64,000 bases of DNA from positions 2,622,215-2,686,214 of the forward strand of contig OX155973.1 in NCBI GenBank assembly GCA_944548615.1, written 5' to 3'. Both the position numbers and the translations under genes were made by a program. The notes under the pieces are model-generated. The model saw only the letters and a list, made by a program, of their open reading frames with translations, had not been told where the DNA came from and did no database searches. The stretch comes from Micropterix aruncella. Taxonomy: Eukaryota; Arthropoda; Insecta; Lepidoptera; Micropterigidae. Below, in pieces: positions 10,062-21,384 of the stretch (its first letter is position 1; every line of letters starts with the position of its first letter).

Positions 10062-10800
10062 AGCGTTTGAGCATGCTACACCATCTAGCGGTAGGTAAAA
10101 TATCGCTAATAAACAATATTAGCGATATGTTACCTACCGCTGACCCTGCAATGGATTAAAGGGCACAGCGACTCACTGGGAAACGACGCGGCAGACGAAC
10201 TGGCCAAAAGGGGATCAAAGGAAATATTACATGGACCGGAACCCTTGATGCCCATTCCCCAGGCCCAAATAAAAACATGGCTACGCAGGAACACCGAAGA
10301 AACCCACCTTACAGAATGGAAAAAGAACGCAGGATGCAGGCAAACAAAGAACGCGGTTCCGGAAGCATCCAAAAAACTTGCCCGCAACCTCACCAGATTA
10401 AAAAGGGACAAAATCCGTAAAGTCATAGGTACTATGACAGGCCACTGTCCCCTAAACAAACACCTGTTTACCATAGGTGTGACAGACAGCCCTCTATGCA
10501 GAGGATGCATGGAGGAAGAAGAAACGCCACAGCATGTGCTCATGGAATGCAGGAGCGTGGCAGAGCAACGGGCAAGAATACTACAATCTCCAGCATCTGT
10601 CCCGGAGGCCTGTAGCAACCCAAACAGGCTGCTAACCTTCTGGGACAGCCTGGGTTGGCTGGAGTAACATAAATAGAAACATGAGCCACGCACAACGGCC
10701 CAATCAAGAGGTCAAGTGCGGGAAAAAGCCCAGACAAACTAACTAACTAACTAACTATGTTACCTACCGCTAGATAGCGCAACGTGCTTAGCGCTTTTTA
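10062..10800. repeat. Palindromic element interrupted by a LINE
   Basis: If the LINE and one duplication copy are removed, 10075-10141 joins 10772-10790 to form a palindrome: CATCTAGCGGTAGGTAA...TATCGCTAATA with its complement TATTAGCGATAT...TTACCTACCGCTAGAT. The arms are about 35-40 bp and the centre is about 6 bp. It is probably a small foldback or MITE; the tips are unclear. Confidence 0.6.
10142..10755 (+). pseudogene. 5'-truncated LINE: RNase H end and CCHC-like tail
   Basis: The frame is open from the junction to the stop at 10665-10667. It begins within an RNase H domain (WIKGHSDSLGNDAADELAKR, the last conserved block of LINE RNase H) and ends with a cysteine/histidine motif (LCRGCMEEEETPQHVLMEC). 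About 176 codons are present. This domain order occurs in I, LOA and R1-like insect LINEs. The 3' end is a CTAA repeat (10737-10756). A duplication of about 15-16 bp, TATGTTACCTACCGCT, flanks it (10126-10141 and 10756-10771), typical of target-primed reverse transcription. The intact frame and good duplication suggest a recent insertion. Confidence 0.85.
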
Positions 10801-10996
10801 TATTATTATTCAAAAATGTTAAATTTTTGAAATTTAAAATATTTTTTTTTCACCATTTTTTAATCAAAAGTAGCTTACTTGCTCGTACTGATTCACCCCT
10901 TCAAGGATGCCGGTTAATTAAAACTCACCTGTATATTTGAGCTGAATTAAAATTTCTTCAATCAGACTTTACTTGGCCCGGCCCGACCCAACACAG

Positions 10997-11256
10997 CCCG
11001 GTGGCATAGTGGTTAGATTGCCTGATCTTACATCGTAAGATTCCAGGTTTGATTCCGACTGAGTCATCATTTTCCATTGGGATAAAATTAACAGAATTTT
11101 ATTTCAATTCTGTCGATCGAATGCAATAAAAGGCACACACTTACACACGTGTTACACACACACACATACATTTAGACACTTCATAGTGGTTGGTTGTAGG
11201 AGATTGTCAATGATAATAAACCCGCCTATTGTGAAATTCACAATAAAGAGAAGAAA
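10997..11256 (+). mobile_element. tRNA-derived SINE, copy 1
   Basis: The head has an A-box-like TGGCATAGTGGTTAG and a B-box-like GGTTTGATTCC at tRNA-like spacing, then a body CCATTGGGATAAAATTA, a CA-rich segment and a 3' part ending AATAAAGAGAAGAAAC. A second copy (23964-24240) shares the whole architecture, so this is a SINE and not a tRNA gene. The tRNA parent cannot be assigned by eye. Confidence 0.75.
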
Positions 11257-11379
11257 CACTCTAACAACTTTAAACATAACAACTACGAATGATCCTGAAG
11301 CCATTTGTCGCGAGTATGCTGATTCTATCTATTTTTGAATTTTGGAATGTGTATTTTCTGTGCGAACATGGGTTTGCAT

Positions 11380-11760
11380 TAAAATGCGGGATTTAATATT
11401 TCTGGCCAAAATGAGTTTAAATCAGACTGTAGTGAGTGTGTAAATATCCGACTGCTGTGTTGCGCAGTCCGGATGCCAGACAATGGTTTATAAAGCATTT
11501 GTATGCTAATCAGACAGACAGGCGTCAATGATGGTTTTATTCTGTAGACTTGCATCATTCCTGCTACGGAGCTTATGAATGATGCATACATAGGTTTGTA
11601 TTTTGGCAAATATTATTGGTATAACTGCAGTATAGGAACCTCTCCTGGATTGTTGATTTTTAAATGTCACCTGACTATATTCGCCACGCAGATTCCGAAT
11701 CTGCAATAATCTTTTGTCGGTTTCAATAAATAAGCGAGATATAGCCAATCAAAGTTTTCG
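11380..11760 (-). repeat. Interspersed repeat shared with 26440-26600
   Basis: The interval 11610-11750 is the reverse complement of about 26450-26590 with moderate divergence; shared strings include CTCGCTTATTTATTGA and GCAGATTCGGAATC. No coding potential is convincing. Class unknown. Confidence 0.5.
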
Positions 11761-12244
11761 TTTAGTATGTCAACAACACGGCCATTTTGTTTCTGAGGAA
11801 GTGTTGCGAGTTTAGTCGACATATCGCGAGTTCTCTAATATCGATAACAATTCGCGATATTACACAAATTATGATATGGTAGTGAAAAAACTTGTCTGCG
11901 ACATTAAAAAAATGGGACTATTTTCTAGTTTTTTTTATGACGTTGCGTTTTGATAACAAAAGGTATCTTGAAACAATAGAAAATTCTTAAATACGGAAAT
12001 ATCACTGCAAGCAAAAAAATTTTTCCGAATTTCGCGCGAAATTCGAAAAAAAAATCGCCTGTTAAAAATCGATGTTAACATGACTATTATCATGATGTAT
12101 TAGCGATAATTCGATTTTTTTCGAGGTTCTTAGGAAATTACTGGGTATTGATGACAAAAGGTAACTTGAAAGAAATGGGTTTTTTTCAATATCAAATTAA
12201 CACCGCAGGCTAAAAGTTTTTTTCGAATCGGCGCCAAAACAAGC

Positions 12245-12660
12245 GAAAGATCACGACTCAACGCGGCACCGAAATACGCGCAAGATGCGGTACCGAAACA
12301 TGCCCAAGATCGCGCCTAGATGCGACACCGAAACAAGCGAAAGATCGCTATTTACTGCAGCGCCGAAATACGCGCAAGATCGTGACTCGATGCGGTATCG
12401 AAACACGCCCAAGCTCGCGCCTCGACGCGGCACTGAAACAAGCGAAAGATCGCGCCTCGATGCGACGCCGAAACAAGCAAAAGATCGCGAGTCGCAACGC
12501 AAGACTGCGTCCGATGCGGTATCGAAATGCGCTCAAGCTCGCGCCTCGATGCGGCACCGAAACAAGCAAAAGATAGCGACTCAACGCGGCACCAAAATCG
12601 CTACCCAATATGGCACCGAAACACCTGGAAGATCGCGATGCAACGAAGCACCGAAGCAAT
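12245..12660 (+). repeat. 35-bp GC-rich minisatellite with higher-order pattern
   Basis: About eleven units of about 35 bp occur, each with a GATCGCG start and a CCGAAACAAGC-type end. Unit ends alternate among GAAATACGCGCAA, GAAACA(T/C)GCCCAA and GAAACAAGCGAAA, giving a three-unit (about 105-bp) higher-order repeat in part of the array. Because 35 is not a multiple of three, open frames cycle through all frames and are not genes. The flanks are AT-rich. Confidence 0.8.
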
Positions 12661-14870
12661 AATTTACTATGATGTCTATTTTAGTTTTTTTTTATTTTAT
12701 GATGTAAAAATATGTACGATGGTTCATTCTCGCCCCCCAATTAAAACCCATTCAATTAGCAAGAGCAGCTTTTTCCAATGTGGTTTGCGCGTATCACCTT
12801 CAAAAAAACGTGATGTTGCTCAGAAAATTTCATTGTTTTGTTTATTACTGTTTTATTCCCAATTATAATTTTCGTTATAAACCGTCATGAACGTGAGTAC
12901 GCGAGCAATATATCGTGCTTTCATTGGGTGAGCACAGTACACACATTTCTTGGTTGTTTCCGATTTCCGATTCAGAGCATTCGCCGTTTCCGGCGCGCTG
13001 CGACTGGCTGCGATGTTCTTATTTGGTATGGTGCGGCGGTCGCGATGTATTGACAAAAAAAAGTCACTGCAAAATCGACCTTGTGTCTACCACGGAAGGC
13101 CGTGCGCCCGCGCCGTGACGTCACCGAAACCGGTTACCAGATGACGACATGCTGGTAAATTGAACACGACACGAACATACAATGTGACGCCTCTTGTCAA
13201 CGAAAAACACAACAAACTGGTGTCCAAATAGGGTTTCGATAATATGAAAGTATAAACATAAACATAATAATATAAACATAATAAGTAGGTAAGTACTATA
13301 TAATATAAAACATGCAATATATTTATTGACGTTTACGTACCCGTAGACACGGGCAGAGGGGAGGGGGGGGGGGGGGCGGATACAAAAGTTTAAAAAAAAC
13401 TGTTAATTTCCCAAATAATTTAGGAAAAAATGCTAGTCTACGAAAAATTATATTTTTTTTATTACAAATAATTACAAGTAAAGTACTACAAATGATTCCA
13501 GAAGCTAACGGAAAATCGGGTACCACAATGAAATATATAATGTTTGAATAGAGACCTTCAGGATAATGGTTGATTATGGGCAAAAATCGCTCAATACATG
13601 GGAAGGGGGGTCAAATCGCTCTCAATTTTGTTTACACTAATAAACACTAAATTACATCAAGCGACCAGAAATGGTAGGTACTAATGTAAATAGATAGTTC
13701 GAAAGAGTACATACAAATGAGTATAGAGGGCGTTAAATTTTATATAATTATTTGAGGTTTCAATTAAATGTCATTAAGATAATGAAAGATGCATTGCATC
13801 AATGTATCAAATATAAAGAAGATATTTAATAAAATCAGTCTTACTTTGTTGTTATGTTCAATACTTTACTCGTCCTCTACCTTGTTAGTAAACACAAAGA
13901 AGTGTACCTAACCAAAGGAAATAGTGCAAATGCGAAAGAGCTCGAATTAAACTTTTGAATTCCAAGTATTGTAATAGAGATATAAAAAATACTCATAATA
14001 GATGATATTATGTATATAAGATCTACAAGCCAAAAGTAACAGGCAAAAGTAACAGCAAAATCAAGGTTCTGCAGACTCATTTAAAAAAACAATTATTTAA
14101 TCTAATCCTCATTAGAAACACGCGTATAACTTGCTAAGTAGATAGATATTTTGGTAACCTTCGCAATATTCAATTATAGTATGATTCTCGCAAGTAAAAA
14201 AACGGCCAAAAGCAGGTTTCCATCGCGCGCCAAAGGTTCCGTCCCTTATGCGTACCGTATAATGAGATAGATAGATTATAAATTATTGATAACATAAGTT
14301 ACAAGTCATAATGAATACTAGGTCAGTCAAAAAGTTATTGAAAACGAAATAAGATATAAAGAATTATGAAATTCTCCCTTAAACTCGAGGACGCCGTTAA
14401 CATCATTTGGTGGTTTTTCTGTTGCTACGATTCGCGGTGGGAGATCTCCGTATTTATGCAATTATCTGCTCTATTTTTTCATCCACTGCAGTGAAGTCGT
14501 ATGTCATTGAATAAACCAGTTATATATTAATCCACTAACACCCCCTCCAAACAAATTTTCGAGGGTTGAAAATATGCCGTCCTGAGTTCAAAATATTCGG
14601 CCTTTCACGTTGTTTTTTCTTTTCAAGTATTATGTTGCCCGCTCACTCCGTAACATCCGATTGGGGACATTTATGTCGGCCGCCTAAACACCGAAACGTC
14701 CGCTACCGGACAAAGCGCTCGCCGCTGCGAAAAATGCAATTTACGATTCGAAACGTCGTTCTATGAACTTTCTGAGCGCGCAACGATATGGCCAAAATAT
14801 CTTTAATTCAAGATTTCCGTGTCGCAATATCGAACAACGATTTAAAAAGTGAGCATAGACGTCAAACGCC
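12661..14870. other. Non-coding stretch, mostly unique
   Basis: No recognisable gene is seen. A G-run lies at 13350-13377, and a GC-rich patch near 13090-13140 contains TGACGTCA. Several AT-rich segments follow. Confidence 0.35.
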
Positions 14871-14879
14871 CAGTCTCCC

Positions 14880-14969
14880 GTCGGCAAACGCACGGCCGCG
14901 TACAGCTCCGCGAAATTGGTGATAAAAAGTGTGTGTGTGCAGTTTTTGAGTGTTATTTACCGGAGAACA
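14880..14969 (+). other. Candidate 5' UTR exon
   Basis: A GC-richer block ends at a consensus donor (GAACA then GTGAGT at 14970). Together with the candidate exon at 15960-16013 it would form a leader with an intron of about 990 bp. The start is not defined and no protein is encoded. The evidence is splice signals and composition only. Confidence 0.25.
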
Positions 14970-15959
14970 GTGAGTAATTTGCATTTTAAGTAGTTTCGGA
15001 ATGAGGATTAGTCATTTGAGATAGTCCATTTGCTGTTTTTCACGATTTTTTAAAGAAAACACTTCGGCGACAACAAACGGCTCGCGAAAAAATGGTTGTT
15101 ATTATTTTGTAATGTTTATGAAATATCCCGATATATTGCGAAATATGACGTAATGTCGCTTTAATTTACTAACAAAATAAGTATTGCTTCATTTACATCC
15201 TAAGTTATCACATAATTAGGCGTATTTTGAAAATTATATCTTGTTTTGTAAAATGAATCGCGCAAAGAAACTTGTTTTGATAATTACTATGAGAGAATAA
15301 AGTGCGATTTTCCATAGTTTTTCGATGAAATGTGACTCTTTGGAGTATAGTAATTAGTTATTAGACATATAATAAGTCTATGATAAGACAATATAATTGA
15401 AAAAATCTAACGAATTTTATATTATGAGCATTCAAAGTTTATTATTAAGTTCGGACGCGGAACTCTCAAAACTTTAGATTTTTCTATAATATCAGACAAA
15501 GCTCAAAGTTCTGGTGTGATTTCTAAGAAGTGTGATGTAGTAATAAAGTTATTTTGGAAGAATTTCATATAAAAAAATACCATAAGTAGTCACAAATTAA
15601 AAATTAAAAAAATTTTTTTTTACGAGAAAACATAACATTTTTCTTGGCTGAATAAATAAATATTTTTGTATGCAAATAAGTAAAAAAAAATTATCGTTTT
15701 GGTAAAGCATTTAATAAAGAACATAACTGTATTTACAATTTTTGCATATTTTACGTATTTTGTGACAAAAAAATCGAAATGATTTTATAGGCGAGTTTTT
15801 TCAGTTTGCCAATTTTGTAATATTTATTCATTATTATCTTAATTGTTTTACGAGATAAGGTTATAATGTTTTATATGTCAAATTTCAATGCGATAATTTT
15901 TCTCTTTATCTTTTTTAAATCCGTTTAGTGGTTTATAAGTTATGATCGTTTTTCTCAAG

Positions 15960-16013
15960 GCCGTTGACTCGCGTCGATTTTTTGCCCGAATATGTCGCGC
16001 GCAAAAGTGATAG
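15960..16013 (+). CDS. Candidate first coding exon (ATG then perfect donor)
   Basis: A pyrimidine-rich run ending CTCAAG precedes 54 bases that hold ATGTCGCGCGCAAAAGTGAT from 15992 and end AG before a perfect donor GTGAGT (16014-16019). It would encode MSRAKVI plus one base. No downstream exon in the right phase was recognised, and the short peptide gives no family information. Confidence 0.25.
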
Positions 16014-16276
16014 GTGAGTTTTTACTTCGCAACAGGAGGGGAAGTCACAAGAATTGTATTTGGTAATATGTAATATTTATTGACGTGATTATACCGGTGA
16101 CAAGTAATACGTCGGGGTCACCAATGTGAGGAACCACCCCTCACTAGACTCCAAGTTATTCGGTGTGAGGTGGTGGTGTCAACTTGCAGGCTATCTCCGT
16201 ATTAAAAGTCGATTTAAAGTGTATCAGAAGGTATTTATTGAGACTTCGATATTGCCAGTTTGGAACGCTTCCCGAA

Positions 16277-16740
16277 TCCTACTAATATTAAAACGTGAAA
16301 GTTTGTATGTATGTATGGATGTTTGTTACTCTTTCACGCAAAAACTACTGAATGGATTTTGATGAAACTTTACAATAATATAGCTTACACATCAGAGTAA
16401 CACATAGGCTATAATTTATAAAGAATAGTGTGATTTTATAGTGTGAATTATCTAAAATATAACGATAACTGTCAAATAAGTAGGAAAAAATCTAAGAAAT
16501 TGTCATTCGAAATTTAAATTCTATCCTACTAATATTAAACGCGAAAGTTTGTATGTATGTATGGATGTTTGTTACTCTTTCACGCAAAAACTACTGAATG
16601 GATTTTGATGAAACTTTACAATAATATAGCTTACACATCAGAATAACACATAGGCCATAATTTATAAAGATATATGGTTTTCTATCATCATTATCACAAT
16701 TTTCCATCACCACGCGGGTGAAACCGCTGGGCGCAGCTAG
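16277..16740 (+). mobile_element. Non-autonomous Helitron with duplicated 5' end
   Basis: Two 5' ends starting TCCTACTAATATTA occur, at 16277 and 16524. Each is followed by GTTTGTATGTATGTATGG and CGCAAAAACTACTGAATGG. The second copy runs to a 3' hairpin (GCGGGTGAAACCGC), then CAGCTAG at 16740, and is followed by T; an A precedes each TC start. The TC...CTAG termini, hairpin and A/T insertion site are Helitron hallmarks, and the sequence is of the type common in Lepidoptera. No Rep/helicase is present. Confidence 0.8.
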
Positions 16741-17440
16741 TAGGATATTATATTGACGCGAATGTAGTGGCTATCTGCCTGAGGTTACGAAGGTGCATGG
16801 ATAAGGATTGTGCTGTGCTCCGAGTATCTCGTACTGGGCACGGCTCGAGTCTGTGGGAGTGCAGACTGATGCGTCTCGCCTCGATAGGGAAAGGAAGGAA
16901 AAGGTAACCAAGAAGCCGGACCCGTTGACTCGCCTCGTGAGAGTGGTACCGGGTATGCCGTCGCTGTCTTGGGGGAAGTGATCACTCGAGGAATGATACT
17001 TTGGTCGTATTATCGCCGGTTTATATAGGCCGAAAAATGATGCAATCCAAAATATTCCGAGTAAAAGTATTGTTTCATCGTGCTGATTCATCGCTGCACG
17101 AGGTAAAATAATGGCTGAATTTGTGTCAGTGCATTTCACTGGAAATCAATGCATTTGTTGATTGCATGTAACGATACTTAAGGGTCGTTACATTAGGTTT
17201 ACGTATAAATAAATATTAAATATTAAAAAAACAGCCTAATAAGTCAAAAAAAATCATTCAAATTTGGGAGAAAACGATCGATTGTTTGGCAAAATTAGCT
17301 TTTCTAGACGAAGTGTATATTATATAAATATATAATATACATGACTAACAAGATAAATATTTAGGTAACAACAGCAAATTCTTTAAAAAACCGATAAACA
17401 AAAAAAACAAAGGCGCGGTGTCGTTTTCCCGACCGAATTA
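16741..17440. other. GC-richer non-coding stretch
   Basis: The region 16770-17140 is GC-rich and has an open minus frame of 122 codons, but its protein is low in recognisable motifs and a second frame overlaps it. No family assigned; possibly an old repeat. Confidence 0.3.
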
Positions 17441-17444
17441 ACTT

Positions 17445-17735
17445 CAGAATGGCTGTCTTTCGAAGAGTTCTCCAATTCATGTTAGTCCAAGAGGCAGCGA
17501 CAAAAAAGTGCAAGAGTTTTGAGGTTTGAGCAGAATGCTGAGGTAGAGTTAGCAGGCCAGACTCCGGGACACCTGGCGCTGGCGTACTAGGAAAGGCGTG
17601 AGTTTAATTAGTACCCCCAAAGAGTTTTGAAAAAGCTCAAAATTCATCACTAGACAGTGAAAGCAATAAAGACCTCGAAACAAATGGTTAGACTGCGTGG
17701 CGTCAGTCTCCTTACACGTCACAAAAATTAATTGC
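17445..17735 (-). repeat. Family R repeat, copy R1
   Basis: It shares GAGGCAGCGACAAAAAAGTG, the CAGGCCAG...CCGGGACACCTGGCG block and the GACTGCGTGGCGTCAG block with copies at 22145-22435, 30205-30330, 31040-31740, 51350-51610 and 51670-53000. No coding sequence is seen. Ends are not well defined. Confidence 0.6.
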
Positions 17736-17739
17736 TAAA

Positions 17740-18095
17740 CTAGTCATATCAATCTCGAAATATTGGACGTAGAGAAATTCGGTACACAGGTGCCTTTTTG
17801 GGACGAAATAACGTTTTGGTTGGAATATCTCATATACAAGCTGCACTAATATTATTTAAACTCCGCCATACTCTTAATCAAATATTAACGTCGCGCCGCC
17901 CGAGGCTAGCGAAAAACGAACTGCGCGCTTGAGGCGGTTGTAAAACGGAACCCAAACGGGGTCATCCGCCTGCCGAAAGAGGGCGCTCTTCGATTTTATC
18001 TATGAAATTAATATTCAGATGAAATCAGTCCTTGGCTACTTGCGGGAAAGTCTTGGGTCGACACAATCGACTGTTTTCCTTTGTTAGCCAAGTTC
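17740..18095 (+). repeat. Family G compound repeat
   Basis: It contains GGTACACAGGTGCC, TGGAATATCTCATATACAAG and, at its right end, GCTACTTGCGGGAAAGTCTTGG. The same order is seen in reverse at 45785-46260. No coding content. Confidence 0.5.
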
Positions 18096-19538
18096 ATACG
18101 CGATTAAAGTAGTTTTTGAGAGAACTATAACATTAAAAAACTCGAGAACAGTTAAGGAACCTGGTTTGGAAGAGCAAAAAAACATGTTTTTTTAAACCTA
18201 AAGTTGAAATCTGATTATGAATCTTTTAAATCAGTTTGATTAACTTTTGAAAAAGAAATATTTTTTGCAATAGTATAAAAATGGTATCCCTCCCTTCCAT
18301 TTCTATTCCTCTATTGTACTTATACATTTAAATTTAGAAATGCTTCTTTTTCCTTTTTTCCTTTTTTCTTAAAAAAAAGGTTATAAAATTATTATCTTTT
18401 AAATAGGTGCTTTATATCATTTGCTAATTTGAAATGTATTAATGGCTATATTAATGTTAATTTATAAAATGTTCTTTTTCATATAATGAATATGCTGTAT
18501 ACATTTAGCTAATAAAAAATAAAAAAAACTATTTTTGAGGTATTGAATTGCAAATGTTTCTACCGCTGCAAAAAAAAACACGATATCTGTTTGCGCCCCC
18601 GCGCCGGTAATAGCGAGCGTAGTTTTGACTGAAAAAAAAAAGTAAACTAGGATAATAATTTTTACATGTGTATTTTCTAGATGAACTAAAAAAAAACAAC
18701 AAAAACTTATTATTGTTATAATTTTTCAAGGATTTAAAGAAATAAAATCGATTTTCACCCCAAAATTGTGTGGTTTAACTATTTTAAAAAATATATTTTA
18801 AAACACCTTTTTCTGTTTTTTTTTAGTTCATATAGAAGAGAATTTAATAATCTATAAAAATTTTTGTTTGAACACTTCGATCCGTCAAGTACCTACTAAA
18901 ATGCACGGGTCTATTAAGATGGAAAGGGACTGTAATAGTTCTAAATAAACAGATTTTCTACAAAAATTAAACAGGCATGCAGGCGTTTTGAAGGAGCTCC
19001 AGCTGATACGACGACGAACAGATTTTCTATTTATTTCATTTCCAATTTGAATTCGCTAGCGAAATATGTAAAATGGCCCTGATACAGAAGGTACTTAGAA
19101 TTACGAGATAAAATAGCAAACATGTATTTATATTTGTTAGAGATAAAATTGAAGAATGGATGAGTAAATAGCATATATCTGGCTAAAGTATACAATGAAC
19201 ACATTATTTTGTTATCTTATGCATGGTGATCCATTCCATCAAAGCTTCCATCAAAGACACCATTACCTATCAAAATAATTCCCATTTTCAGCCATTTTAC
19301 TATCCCGGCCCACAAACCGACGAGAAGGGAAAGTGTTGTGAATGCGCAAGACGGAAATCCTTCCAACGAGGGAATCTTTCAATAGGATCTTCCATCATGC
19401 CATTCTTCGAAAAAAGGTCGGTCCGGTCGGTCTGTTCGGTCCGGTCGGTCGGTCCGACCGGCCGACCGACGAGAATGAATTGTCGGGTGGCACTGAAGAG
19501 CAAGTTAGTCGCGATTGACGATTGACGATTAATTGAGT
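18096..19538. other. AT-rich non-coding stretch
   Basis: Mainly T/A-rich unique sequence. A short GC-rich block of GGTCGGTCCG repeats at 19413-19475 can fold on itself. Tandem-like GATTGACGATTGACGATT precedes the family A insertion site. Confidence 0.35.
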
Positions 19539-19552
19539 TAGTTGCGATTACT

Positions 19553-20220
19553 GGGAGCTAACGGGCCCTTGCTGAGTTGGCCACGAAGACCCATTCTGTT
19601 CAGGGTTGGTCACACTCACGGGTCAACACCCATCCGACGGCCTCAACGCATGAAGTGCGAGCCTGGGTAGGACTCCGGCCCTCAGGGTTAGTTTCCATTA
19701 GGAATCAACCTTCTGGCGCTCCTGGACGGTCTGCGCACCGTGCGGCGTAAACCAATCGACTGTGCACTCTGACTAACAGTCGAAGGAGTCTGGAAGCAGT
19801 ACTGTTTCCTATAGAGCGGGGGTGGTTGCGGACCTTACGGCGATTGCTCTTGAAACGACCATCGGCTATCCGATCCTGGGTGAGCAGCCGGGCAAAGGAT
19901 GCCGTGGTCCGCGATAGATTCGGTACACACCGTTTCACCGCTTCGTAAGGGAGAGGACCGCGCAAGCGACCTCGAACTCGGACCAATCGAGACTGGAGTA
20001 ATCTGGTCGCAATCGGAAGTAAGGGCGTGAGTGTAAGCCCGCTAGGTAAAACTTCTGGCTATCTCGCCGTTAAGGCATTGGCCTCTTACGGGCTTGTGAC
20101 GGAGTCTGATGGTGGACTGTTTTTGTCCAAGTCTTCTGCGCTTACTTCAGGGAGACAGAACGACTAATCGTTAAAACTTCCTGAGTTGACAGGCTCGCCC
20201 GCTGTAGTTGACAACTCTAG
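19553..20220 (+). repeat. Family A repeat, copy A2 (best full-length copy)
   Basis: A 14-bp duplication TAGTTGCGATTACT flanks it (19539-19552 and 20221-20234), fixing the element at 668 bp. It starts GGGAGCTAACGGGCCC and ends with a GCCCGCTGTAGTTGAC segment and CTCTAG. Landmarks in order are GGGTCAACACCCATCCGACG, a GCGCTCCTGGACGGTCTGCG block, TTTCCTATAGAGCGGGGG, CGCTTCGTAAGGGAGAGGAC, TAATCTGGTCGCAA and ACAGAACGACTAATCG. There is no long ORF and no A-rich tail. The duplication length suggests insertion by retroposition. No convincing RNA polymerase III boxes are seen. Confidence 0.8.
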
Positions 20221-20234
20221 TAGTTGCGATTACT

Positions 20235-20744
20235 TCAATCGTGATTAACGTTAGTCGCGACTAAATCAATCGTGATTGATTAGTCGATTGAAATATTCAA
20301 TCGATTGACCAAACACTGCTTTGAAACCTTATACACACAAATACCCAGTCCTTTGTACTGTAATGTGTAATGTACCGTGGATTTAATAATATGGCAAGGG
20401 ACTGTAGCGCCGAAAGCGCAAAGTCACACCCAGTACAGCTCGATTCATTGCCCTTTGCGATCTGCGTAGATCTTAGCTCTAATGTCGGCTGGATAATGGG
20501 GGAAAGCTCTAAATATAACCAGGGCATCAGACGTCTTGAGTAAGTACATTCACATGTGGTACGCACGTGCGTGTGCCGGCAGATATAAGTGACATTCCGA
20601 TGACGTCATAACATACGTATAATGTGGAGACTGTCATACCTTGACTATATTGCACCTTGAATCACTGTAATTCTCATATTATTATTGGCTTCTAGTGGTC
20701 GACCGTGATATTCAGTGGCTTACCCGGAGAAGTAGCCCAGTCAA
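20235..20744. other. Non-coding; ATCGATTG-rich start
   Basis: The first 80 bases are rich in variants of TCAATCGTGATT, continuing low-complexity sequence found before the family A insertion. The remainder is unassigned. Confidence 0.35.
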
Positions 20745-21384
20745 TATTTTTAATTAATTAATTTTATTGGAATTATCAAATTAACCACTTACAATAATTA
20801 TAATATTAAAACAAATGGCAAAAACTTTCCTCTTTCATTCACTGGCTAGTGCTGCTCAACTGGGATATACCCGTTCCAGGGCAAGCAATTTATATTTTTA
20901 CATTTAAAGCGAGGGTCGATGAACCAACCAAACACAATAATATATTTTTTTTTAAATATACAATAATAATAAAGAAATATAATAATAAAATTTTTATAAA
21001 ATATTACAATATAATATAGGAAATAGAAATACTAAATACATTAGAATACACATATACACACATCCATACATATAAACACAATACATATATGTTAAGTCAA
21101 CTTCAACTTATTGTACTACATCGATCATGGCATGGATAGATTAACGCTCTTCTTGCAACAGCCATTTATTTATTTTGCTTTTAAATAAAAGACAATTGGG
21201 GCTGGTTTTTATGTCACTGCTTAATTTATTATAAACTCATGTAGCTATGAAAGAGTAGTGTCGCTGTCCGAAAGTCGTCTTCATCCTAGGTACATTCAAA
21301 TTATCACTCAGGAGTTGTCTAGTGGGTTTCGTGTGCGTAATAATAAAAGTCAATATTTTGTTTGGCCACGAAAACCCAACGTAG
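20745..21384 (-). pseudogene. Family L LINE 3' end, copy L1
   Basis: The minus strand holds the end of an L2/CR1-like ORF (LSDNLNVPRMKTTF) with frameshifts relative to 40959-41365, then a 3' UTR with CCCGTTCCAGGGCAAGC and a TTATTGGAATTATCAAATT end. It preserves, uninterrupted, the site that a hAT element split in copy L3 (CATATAAACACAATACATAT near 21071-21090). No catalytic residues remain. Confidence 0.75.

Noticed and set aside
10997..11070. Possible tRNA gene (A and B boxes)
   Set aside because: The same head, body and tail occur at 23964-24240, so it is a tRNA-derived SINE.
12285..12662. Arginine-rich frames over the 35-bp minisatellite
   Set aside because: The period is not a multiple of three and frames exist on both strands; explained by the array.
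16771..17139. 122-codon minus frame in a GC-rich stretch
   Set aside because: Overlapping alternative frame and no motif; more likely an old repeat or chance.
19553..20220. Family A as a Helitron, because of the 3' hairpin and CTAG end
   Set aside because: Helitrons do not make target-site duplications; A1, A2, A3 and A11 have duplications of 10-15 bp. The start is also GGGAG and not TC.
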